A DNA stretch of 64,000 bases, taken from positions 1,178,001 through 1,242,000 of the forward strand of contig NZ_CP097289.1 of the NCBI RefSeq assembly GCF_023498005.1, in the 5' to 3' direction. Each line of letters begins with the position of its first letter. Positions within the stretch are counted from its first letter, which is position 1. Under the pieces are notes generated by a model that was given only the letters and a program-made list of their open reading frames with translations, did no database searches and had not been told where the DNA came from. Positions 45,785 through 52,718 of the stretch are shown here, in pieces. The position numbers and the translations under genes are program-made. This stretch comes from Streptomyces durmitorensis (lineage in GTDB: Bacteria > Actinomycetota > Actinomycetes > Streptomycetales > Streptomycetaceae).

Positions 45785-45820
45785 ATGATTCAAGCGCCCC
45801 GTGAGGGTGTCAATGCATTG
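45785..45820 (-). promoter_or_regulatory. Promoter of the GH20-GH29 pair with overlapping palindrome
   Basis: On the minus strand TTGACA (45808-45813), 17-nt spacer, AATCAT (45785-45790). Transcription would begin next to the ATG, so the message may be leaderless. The perfect palindrome CAATGCATTG (45811-45820) overlaps the -35 box and is a good operator candidate. CATCCGATG (45779) and CATCGGATG (45863) flank it as inverted copies. Confidence 0.5.
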
Positions 45821-45908
45821 CACGCGGCAGAGACTTGGACATTTACGCTGCCGCGCACCGACCCATCGGATGAATTCCGGGCCGCTTGTCGGTCGAGCCG
45901 AATGCCGC

Positions 45909-46175
45909 TCAGCCGGGCCAGGTGCCCGTCAGCCGACGGGTGGCGACAGCGCCGCCGCGGTCGACGGCCGCCTTGACCACGGCGAAGATCGCGCCCTGCA
46001 AGGTGGCCGCGAGCAGGATCTCGCCCCAGCTGCGGTGCTCGTCGGTGGCGTCGGGCGCGTCCTCGTCGTGTCCCGCCACCTTCCACGCCTGTTTGAACAG
46101 CCCGCCCGCGGCCACACCGGCCAGCGCGCCGAGCGCCATGCCGACCGGCTTGTAGGCGATCTTCGATGCCTTCAC
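45909..46175 (-). CDS. DUF4235 small membrane protein
   Basis: 88 residues. Start GTG overlaps the DUF3618 stop by 4 nt. It has two hydrophobic helices (KPVGMALGALAGVAAGGLF and LLAATLQGAIFAVVKAAVDR) and ends RLTGTWPG, all typical of DUF4235. Function unknown. Third gene of a conserved actinobacterial trio. Confidence 0.85.
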   Translation of the reverse strand: MKASKIAYKPVGMALGALAGVAAGGLFKQAWKVAGHDEDAPDATDEHRSWGEILLAATLQGAIFAVVKAAVDRGGAVATRRLTGTWPG

Positions 46176-46606
46176 ACCGCGCTCCCGTGCTTGCGCCTGC
46201 GCCGCACCAGTACGTACGCCACCACCAGCGTCGCGCCACCCGCGAGGAAGGCCGTGCGGCGGCTGCGAACCTGCTCCGGTGCCTTGTCCTGCCACACCTC
46301 CGTCGCCTGTCCTGCCGCGGCCTTCACCTGCCCGGTGGCGGCGGCCGCCTTCTCCTTGACCTGGTCGGGCACCTTGTCCTGCAGCACATGGGCTGCCTCG
46401 GTGGCCTTCGCCATCGCCTGCCCACCGAGCTCCGCGGCCTTCGTGGCCGTCTGGCCCTTGATCGCGACCGCCTTGTCCTGCGCGCGGCCCTTGACGTCAG
46501 CCTTGGCCGCCAGTGCCTCCACCGTCTCCCCCAGGTCCTGGCGGGTCTGCTCGACCTTGGCGCGCAGTTCCCCGGGGCCGGCCGTGTGCTTGTCGGGCTG
46601 GTTCAT
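46172..46606 (-). CDS. DUF3618-domain membrane protein
   Basis: 144 residues. The N-terminus ELRAKVEQTRQDLGETVEALAAKADVKGRAQ is the DUF3618 signature. A Lys/Ala-rich amphipathic middle (CsbD/apolipophorin-like repeats) follows, and one membrane helix near the end (TAFLAGGATLVVAYVLV) before an Arg/Lys tail. ATG overlaps the holin-like stop by 4 nt. Probably membrane-associated; role unknown. Confidence 0.85.
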   Translation of the reverse strand: MNQPDKHTAGPGELRAKVEQTRQDLGETVEALAAKADVKGRAQDKAVAIKGQTATKAAELGGQAMAKATEAAHVLQDKVPDQVKEKAAAATGQVKAAAGQATEVWQDKAPEQVRSRRTAFLAGGATLVVAYVLVRRRRKHGSAV

Positions 46607-47043
46607 CGCTGTGCACTCTCCTTGATCTCTGCGACGTCGGCCTTCACGCCGTCGATGGCCTGCTCGGGGATCGGCGGGGCGGCCCGGCCGACTTCCTTCT
46701 TGCCGGTCATGGCAAGCACCGCGGCGATCAGACCGAGGACGGCGGTGACGATCAGCCCCGCCGCCCACACCGGAAGCGGCACGGCGAGCGCCGCGATCGC
46801 GGTGGCGACGAGAGCCTGCAGGGTGAGGAAGCCGACGAGACCGGCTCCGCCGAACAACCCGCTGCCCTTGCCGTAGCGCCTGGTCTTCTCCTTCATCTCC
46901 GCCTGCGCCAGACGCATCTCGCCGCGCACCAGCTCCGTCAGCTGCTGCGACGCGCGCTGCACGAGATCGCCCACCGGCTCACTGGCGGGGGCGGTCCGTC
47001 CGCCGCTGTCGCGGCCTGTGGTGTGCGGGTCTGTCTGGGCCAT
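46603..47043 (-). CDS. Actinobacterial holin-like (phage holin superfamily) membrane protein
   Basis: 146 residues. A soluble N-terminus with VGDLVQRASQQLTELVRGEMRLAQAEMKEK is followed by two membrane spans (LVGFLTLQALVATAIAAL and AAGLIVTAVLGLIAAVLAM). This is the Act_holin/PF07332 plan. It is a chromosomal family, not evidence of prophage. I chose the second ATG because AGGAGG sits 9 nt upstream; the first would leave only 3 nt. Confidence 0.87.
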   Translation of the reverse strand: MAQTDPHTTGRDSGGRTAPASEPVGDLVQRASQQLTELVRGEMRLAQAEMKEKTRRYGKGSGLFGGAGLVGFLTLQALVATAIAALAVPLPVWAAGLIVTAVLGLIAAVLAMTGKKEVGRAAPPIPEQAIDGVKADVAEIKESAQR

Positions 47044-47156
47044 CGTCATCAACCTCCTGTCTGTTCTGCGGCCGGGTACCCCGATCTCCGGGATCGGCAC
47101 ATGGTCGAGGGGCGCGGTCCTGCCGGACGGCGGGGGCGGCCGGTGTCGGCCGGTGT

Positions 47157-48143
47157 TCACTCCTCCATGCGCCGCCGGTCCTGCTCGTCCCACGCGCTGG
47201 TGTCGCGGGGCGGTACGTAGGGCTCCTCCTCAGGGGGAAGGCCACCGGCGATGGCGCGCTGACGCGACAGCTCCGCGTCGAACTCCAGGCCGAGCAGGAT
47301 CGCGATGTTGCTGATCCACAGCCACACGAGGAAGACGATCACTCCGGCCAGCGCGCCGTAGGTCTTGTTGTAGGAACCGAAGTTGCCCACGTAGAAGGCG
47401 AATCCGGCCGACGCGATCAGCCAGATCACCAAGGCGACCACGCTGCCGGGGGTGATCCACTTGAAACCGCGGCCCTTCACGTTCGGCGTCGCCCAGAACA
47501 GCAGCGCGATCATGGAGGTCACCAGCACGACGAGCACCGGCCACTTCGCGATCGACCACGCGGTCAGTGCCGCGTCCCCGACGCCCAGTGCCGACCCCAC
47601 GGTCTCGGCGATGCCGCCCGTGAACACCACGATGAGCGCGCTGACGACCGCCAGCGTCAGGAGCACCAGCGTCACGCCCACCCGGACCGGAAGCACCTTC
47701 CACACCGGCCGCCCCTCGGGCATGTCGTACACGGCGTTGGCGGTGCGGATGAACGCCCCCACGTACCCGGAGGACGCCCACACCGCGAGGACGATGCCGA
47801 CCACCGCCATGAGGGAGCCGACGCCGCCCCGGCCCTCCAGCTGCCGCACGGCGTCGCCGATGATGTCCCGGGCCGAACCCGGCGCGAGCTCCTCTAGCGT
47901 CTCGAGGAGCCAGTCGATGGCGGACTTCCCCACGACGCCGAGGAGGGAGACCAGCACCAGGAGCATCGGGAACAGCGACAGCACGCCGTAGTAGGTCAGC
48001 GCCGCAGCCCGGTCGGTCAGCTCGTCGTCCTGGAATTCGCGGATCACGCCGGTGAGCACGGCCCGCCAGGACCGCTTCGACAATTGCGTCAGTTCTTCCG
48101 GCGCGCGGTCCGCGCTGCGCTCGGCATCCGATGTCCCGTTCAT
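47157..48143 (-). CDS. YihY/BrkB-family inner membrane protein
   Basis: 328 residues from MNGTSD. Six spans; ALTYYGVLSLFPMLLVLVSLLG, the family signature, follows a soluble N-terminus with WRAVLTGVIREFQDDEL. GFKWITPGSVVALVIWLIASAGFAFYV and NKTYGALAGVIVFLVWLWISNIAILLG are also typical. Once called ribonuclease BN by mistake; its true function is unknown. An ATG seven codons upstream is possible. It is transcribed toward the holin-like trio, 113 nt away. Confidence 0.9.
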   Translation of the reverse strand: MNGTSDAERSADRAPEELTQLSKRSWRAVLTGVIREFQDDELTDRAAALTYYGVLSLFPMLLVLVSLLGVVGKSAIDWLLETLEELAPGSARDIIGDAVRQLEGRGGVGSLMAVVGIVLAVWASSGYVGAFIRTANAVYDMPEGRPVWKVLPVRVGVTLVLLTLAVVSALIVVFTGGIAETVGSALGVGDAALTAWSIAKWPVLVVLVTSMIALLFWATPNVKGRGFKWITPGSVVALVIWLIASAGFAFYVGNFGSYNKTYGALAGVIVFLVWLWISNIAILLGLEFDAELSRQRAIAGGLPPEEEPYVPPRDTSAWDEQDRRRMEE

Positions 48144-48217
48144 ACTCCCCGGGGTAACCCGCATCCGCCCGGCCATGCGTTCGGGCCCGCGCCACTCCTC
48201 GCACAACCGCCGCACAC

Positions 48218-48257
48218 GCCGCGTGCCCCCTGCCGGGGTCGGCAGGGGGCACGCGGC
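48218..48257. terminator. Strong 17-bp hairpin terminator
   Basis: GCCGCGTGCCCCCTGCC pairs perfectly with its complement across a 6-nt loop. It lies 12 nt after the stop of the 57-aa gene and upstream of YihY, separating the two transcripts. Confidence 0.88.
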
Positions 48258-48269
48258 GAAGCGGAGGGA

Positions 48270-48443
48270 TCAGTCGATACCGGGGAGGATGTGCGGCTCC
48301 GCGAGGTCGTCCTCGTAGCCGGCAAGGCGGATCGGTGCCGCCTTCGCCCACGAGTCCAGGTTGCTGAGCTTGCGTGGCCTGCCGGCCCGCTCGCCGCCTC
48401 GTTCCGCCGGTCGCTTTTCCTGCTTCGTCAAATCTGGTGTCAC
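48270..48443 (-). CDS. Small 57-residue protein of unknown function
   Basis: 57 residues: basic N-terminal half (KQEKRPAERGGERAGRPRK) and an acidic, aromatic C-terminal half (LSNLDSWAKAAPIRLAGYED then DLAEPHILPGID). The GTG has AAGGAG 6 nt upstream and the gene is followed at once by a strong terminator, so it looks truly expressed. No signal peptide, cysteine or membrane span. I do not recognise a family. A short conserved peptide or modified-peptide precursor is conceivable but unsupported. Confidence 0.65.
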   Translation of the reverse strand: MTPDLTKQEKRPAERGGERAGRPRKLSNLDSWAKAAPIRLAGYEDDLAEPHILPGID

Positions 48444-48750
48444 CGCGCACTCCTTTGTGTCGCGTAACGGAAGGACAAGGGCATTTCGGTCGCGGTGGCG
48501 CCGTTGTTCGGGCGGGATCGCGGCCACGGTTGCAAGCCTGTCCCGGGGCGGCTGAGGGGCGCTTGTGGATCCCCTGAAGGCCGTCCGTTGGCCTCAGATT
48601 AACCAAATGAGCGGGCGCGCGCTCTATGGGTTCCGCCGAAGGGGTGGATTTCAGACAGTTGATGACGGTGTGGGGGTGGCCGACGGGCCGGAATCTCCTC
48701 AACGGGTCGGGCCCATGGGCCTTTCCAGGCCTCCATGGGACCGTACGGAG
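48444..48750. other. Gene-free divergent gap
   Basis: About 300 nt between the small protein gene and the SDR pseudogene. It should hold both promoters. The plus frame is open upstream of the SDR ATG but lacks SDR-like sequence. No clear palindrome or promoter pair was picked out. Confidence 0.5.
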
Positions 48751-49572
48751 ATGACTTCTGCGCAGGCACGGGAGGGCGCGGTGGCTCTGGTGACCGGAGC
48801 CTCGCGAGGGATCGGGCTCGCCGTCGCGCGGGCCCTCGCGGAGTCCGGACATCGCCTTGTCATCACCGCCCGCGACCCTGGCGCCCTTCAGGCGGCGGTG
48901 GCCGGACTGCGCGCGGACGGCGCCGAGGCCCTCGGATGCGCGGGCGGCGTGGCCGATTCCGGTCGGGCGGAGGCAAGCGTGGCCCTCGCCATGAGCGCGT
49001 TCGGGCGGCTCGACGTACTGGTGAACAACGCCGCGACGAACGCCCCTTACGGCCCGCTGATGGACGCCGACCTCACCCGGTGGCGCGCCGCCTTCACCGT
49101 GAACGTCGAGGCCGCGCTGCACCTGACGCAGCTCGCCTGGCGGGCCTGGATGGGCGAGCACGGCGGCGCGGTGGTGAACATCTGCACCGAGGGCGCATCC
49201 CATGTGGGCCCGAACGTGGGCGCGTACGGCACCAGCAAGGCGGCGCTCCTGCACCTGACCGCGCAACTGGCGGGCGAACTCGCACCCTTGGTGCGGGTCA
49301 ACTCCGTGTCCCCCGGCCTCGTCCGCACCGAGATGGCCCGCTTCGTGTGGGACGGCGCCGAGGAGCAGCTCGCCGCGAGCCTGCCGCTCGGCCGCATCGG
49401 CGCACCGGAGGACGTCGCGCGGGCCGTCACCTGACTGGTCTCGGATGCGGCCGAATGGGTGACGGGTGCCGATCTCCTCGTCGACGGCGGGACCAGGGTG
49501 CGCGCGGCGGCCGGCACCGCCGCGTACGCCGTGCACGACCGGCTGCGGTCGTCGGCGACCGGCGAGGCCTGA
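48751..49572 (+). pseudogene. Short-chain dehydrogenase with an in-frame nonsense codon
   Basis: Starts MTSAQAREGAVALVTGASRGIGLAVARALAESG. The SDR motifs VNNAAT and YGTSKAALLHL (Tyr/Lys) are intact. After PEDVARAVT comes TGA (49432-49434), then in the same frame LVSDAAEWVTGADLLVDGGTRV, the normal SDR C-terminus, to a TGA at 49570. SDRs usually have Trp (TGG) at that position, so a single G-to-A change truncates the last 45 residues, including the dimer-forming LLVDGG end. It is a pseudogene unless the base is a sequencing error. Confidence 0.8.
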
Positions 49573-49575
49573 CGG

Positions 49576-51102
49576 CTACCACTTGCCGGGTGCGTAGTCC
49601 TTCATGAAGACGCCGTACAGGTCCTCGCCCGCCTCGCCGCACACGACCGGGTCGTAGACGCGGGCCGCGCCGTCGATCAGGTCGAGCGGGGCGTGGAAGC
49701 CCTCCTCGGCGAGGCGCAGCTTGTCGTAGTGCGGGCGCTCGTCGGTGATCCAGCCGGTGTCGACCGAGGTCATGAGGATGCCGTCGGTCTGGAACATCTC
49801 CTGGGCGCTGGTCCGCGTCACCATGTTGATCGCGGCCTTGGCCGCGTTCGTGTTCGGGTGGCCCGCGCCCTTGTAGCCGCGGCCGAAGACGCCCTCCATC
49901 GCCGAGACGTTGACGACGTAGGCACGGCCGCTCGACGCCTTCTTCGCGGCGTCGGCCATCGCCGAGCGCAGCGCGCTGATGAGGATGAACGGCGAGGTGT
50001 AGTTGCACAGCTGGGTCTCGAGGAGCTCCACCGGGGAGATCTGCTCGATGGTCTGCACCCAGGTGTTGCTGTCGACGACGTCCGGGACCAGGCCGCCCGC
50101 GTCGATGGCCGTGCCGTCCAGGTGCCGGGCGACGCTGGCGTTGCCCGCGACCAGGGCCAGGTCGGCGACCTGCTGCGCGTCCAGGCCGCTGGTGCCCGCG
50201 GGCAGCGCGGCGCTCTCGCCGAGAACACCCACCGCTCCCGAGTTGAAGTCGCCGATGACGGCGTGCGCGGGCAGCTCCCCGGCAGGCAGCGGCGCGCTCT
50301 CGCCCTCGACCAGGGCGGCGTACGCGGAGGGCAGGCGGCGCACGGTCTGCGTCGCGTTGTTGATCAGGATGTCGAGCGGTCCCGCGGCGGCGACCTGCTC
50401 GGCGAGCGCGACGGACTGGGCCGGGTCGCGCAGGTCGATGCCGACGACCTCAAGGCGGTGCAGCCAGTCCGCCGAGTCGTCCATCGCCTTGAAGCGGCGG
50501 ATGGCGTCCTTGGGGAAGCGCGTCGTGATGGTGGTGTGGGCTCCGTCGCGCAGCAGGCGCAGCGCGATGTACATGCCGATCTTGGCGCGGCCTCCGGTGA
50601 GCAGCGCGCGCTTGCCCGTGAGGTCGGCGCGGGCGTCGCGCTTGGACCGGTTCAGACGGGCGCAGTCCGGACAGAGCTGGTGGTAGAAGTAGTCGACTTC
50701 CACGTACCGGGTCTTGCAGGTGTAGCAGGAGCGCGGGCGCTGGAGTATCCCCGCGAGCCGGCCCTCGTCGGTCTGCGACGAGGGCAGCAGGCCCTCGGTC
50801 TCGTCGTCGATCCGCTCGGCGGAGCCGGTGGCGGTGGCTTCAGTGACGGCTTTGTCGTGGGCAGTCTTGGCGGCCCTCCGCTCCTGGCGGCGGCGCTGCT
50901 TCACGGTCCGGTAGATCCCGGCCGTGGCGCGGCGCACCGCGATCGCGTCGGGGTGGTCGACGTCGAGCTTGTCCAGTTCATCGAGCACGCTGAGGCAGAC
51001 GGCGAGCCGGTCGGGGTCGATGCCGGGGCCATACTCGGCAGAACCGGCAGCCTCCAGGCTGTCCTCTGTCACCGTCATCGCCGCTGTCCTCGCGTCACTC
51101 AT
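49576..51102 (-). CDS. Atypical SDR-fold protein with N-terminal zinc-ribbon-like module
   Basis: 508 residues. The N-terminal region (about 1-150) contains a CYTCKTRYVEVDYFYHQLCPDC block, a four-cysteine zinc-ribbon-like motif. The SDR domain (about 160-490) has a changed nucleotide loop, TGGRAKIG, then DILINNATQ. The usual YxxxK reads TNAAK, so the catalytic tyrosine is Thr. VNVSAMEG and MTSVDTGWITDE are present. Cytosolic. By structure it may bind NAD(P) but its catalysis is doubtful. Another ATG lies eight codons in. It converges with the broken SDR gene. Confidence 0.78.
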   Translation of the reverse strand: MSDARTAAMTVTEDSLEAAGSAEYGPGIDPDRLAVCLSVLDELDKLDVDHPDAIAVRRATAGIYRTVKQRRRQERRAAKTAHDKAVTEATATGSAERIDDETEGLLPSSQTDEGRLAGILQRPRSCYTCKTRYVEVDYFYHQLCPDCARLNRSKRDARADLTGKRALLTGGRAKIGMYIALRLLRDGAHTTITTRFPKDAIRRFKAMDDSADWLHRLEVVGIDLRDPAQSVALAEQVAAAGPLDILINNATQTVRRLPSAYAALVEGESAPLPAGELPAHAVIGDFNSGAVGVLGESAALPAGTSGLDAQQVADLALVAGNASVARHLDGTAIDAGGLVPDVVDSNTWVQTIEQISPVELLETQLCNYTSPFILISALRSAMADAAKKASSGRAYVVNVSAMEGVFGRGYKGAGHPNTNAAKAAINMVTRTSAQEMFQTDGILMTSVDTGWITDERPHYDKLRLAEEGFHAPLDLIDGAARVYDPVVCGEAGEDLYGVFMKDYAPGKW

Positions 51103-51148
51103 GCCGCGGCTCGTCTGGGTGACCGCGGAAGCTCCAAAGAAGAGAACT

Positions 51149-52522
51149 TTACGTAGCGAGGGCCCCCTCTACCAAACGAGGACGGTTCACGCACGCCTCG
51201 ACGAGCCCCGCGAGCTCCTCCCGCACGCTGCGCGCGAGAACATCCAGATCGGGTACGGCGGCCGCGTCCGCGACCAGACCGAAGTGCACCCGGCCCCGGT
51301 ACGTCGACACCGCGACGGCGAGCGCCTGCCCCTGGGCGAGCGGCGCGAAGGGGTACACGGCGGCGAGCGGGCAGCCCCCGAGTCGCAGGCCGAGGCTGGG
51401 CAGCGGGACGCTGGTGACGAGGATGTCGAAGAGCAGCCGGGCGGCCTGTGCGACGACGGGTCCTCCGATGCGGTGGCCCAGCGACGGCACGTGATCGGCG
51501 AGCAGGGCGACCGCGCCGGCGCCGCGGCTGGGGCCCGCGTCCTTGTTGCGGTCCATGGCGGCCCGCACCGTCCGCAGCCGCGCGACCGGGTCGGGCTCGC
51601 CCACGGGCAGCCGGACCAGATACCCGGAGAGCCGGTTGCCCGGGGGCTGCGCGCCGCGCGGCCTGCGCCGGGAGACGGGGACCAGGGCGCGCGGCTCCAC
51701 GCCCTCACTGCCGTCGCCCCGCTCGTCGAGCCAGCGGCGCAGGGCTCCGGCGACCACGGCGATCAGTACGTCGTTGACGGTGCCGCCCACGGTCTTGCGC
51801 ACGCGGTGCACGTCGTCCAGGTCGAGCAGGACCCCCGCGGTGCGCCGCGTGCCGGTGGCCCGGGACGTGAGGGCGGCGGACGACCGTACGCCCAGGGTGG
51901 CGCGGGCGACCGACGAGCCGATGTCCAGTGCCTGCCCCACGTCGCTGACGGTGGCGCGGACAAGGCCCGGCAGCTTGCGCGGGTCGGGCAGCCAGGACCA
52001 CCCCGAGGCCTCGGGCCCCACGGGCGCGGGACGCGGGGCGGGCAGGTCCATGGGGTCCATGACCGCCGCCGCGAGCATCAGGGCGCGCAGCCCGTCGGCG
52101 AGCGCGTGGTGGAACTTGAACAGCACGGCGAAGGAGGTGCCGTCGTCGCCCGGCAGCACATGCGCCTCCCACGGCGGCCTGCCGCGCTCCAGAGGGCGCT
52201 GCATGAGCACGCCCGCCGCCGCGTGGAAGTCCCGCACGGGCTCGGCGAGGCGGACGTGGTCCAGCGGGTCGAAGGCGGACGCGGCGGCGCGGACGGCCCC
52301 GCCGACCGGCAGCCAGACCGAGCGGATCCGCAGCCGCAGTCCGGGCACGGAGGCAGCGCGTGCGGCGAGGAGCTGGGCGGCTCGCTCGGCCGCGCCGGGC
52401 GAATCGGCGTCGAAGACGCCGAGGGCACCCAGGTGCATGGGGTGTTCGGCGGATTCGATGTTCCAGAAGGCGAGGTCGAGGGGTGCGAGCAGGTCGGAGG
52501 ACTCGGGCTTAAGCGGCTTCAA
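51149..52522 (-). CDS. WS/DGAT-type acyltransferase (wax ester/triacylglycerol synthase)
   Basis: 457 residues from the preferred TTG. Starts near LLAPLDLAFWNIESAEHPMHLGAL, the family N-terminus. FHHALADG gives HHxxxDG with His139 as catalytic base. GGTVNDVLIAVVAGALRRWL and PLGLRLGG-like C-terminal blocks complete the two CoA-acyltransferase-like domains. It would esterify diacylglycerol or alcohols with acyl-CoA at the membrane for storage lipid. The start is uncertain; a TTG at 52600 is also in frame. Confidence 0.88.
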   Translation of the reverse strand: MKPLKPESSDLLAPLDLAFWNIESAEHPMHLGALGVFDADSPGAAERAAQLLAARAASVPGLRLRIRSVWLPVGGAVRAAASAFDPLDHVRLAEPVRDFHAAAGVLMQRPLERGRPPWEAHVLPGDDGTSFAVLFKFHHALADGLRALMLAAAVMDPMDLPAPRPAPVGPEASGWSWLPDPRKLPGLVRATVSDVGQALDIGSSVARATLGVRSSAALTSRATGTRRTAGVLLDLDDVHRVRKTVGGTVNDVLIAVVAGALRRWLDERGDGSEGVEPRALVPVSRRRPRGAQPPGNRLSGYLVRLPVGEPDPVARLRTVRAAMDRNKDAGPSRGAGAVALLADHVPSLGHRIGGPVVAQAARLLFDILVTSVPLPSLGLRLGGCPLAAVYPFAPLAQGQALAVAVSTYRGRVHFGLVADAAAVPDLDVLARSVREELAGLVEACVNRPRLVEGALAT

Positions 52523-52634
52523 CGGTCTGCTCTCGCGTCGAGGACGATGCGGGGGATGGTGTGAACGTGCAGTCAATCGCCGTTGCGCGACTACGGTCAA
52601 GTACGATCAAGCTACGCACAGTTAACAACAGATT

Positions 52635-52665
52635 AAGGCCCGCCCCTCTGGGAAGGGCGGGCCTT
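52635..52665. terminator. Hairpin terminator downstream of GH92
   Basis: AAGGCCCGCCC and GGGCGGGCCTT pair perfectly (11 bp) around a 9-nt loop, between the GH92 stop and the acyltransferase start region. Confidence 0.85.
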
Positions 52666-52718
52666 GTGGTGCGCAAGTGGCGTATGTCCTACGTCACTTC
52701 ACCGTCGGTCGGCGTACG

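Noticed and set aside
46603..47043. Holin-like gene as prophage evidence
   Set aside because: This family is a normal chromosomal actinobacterial membrane protein in a conserved trio. No other phage gene is near.
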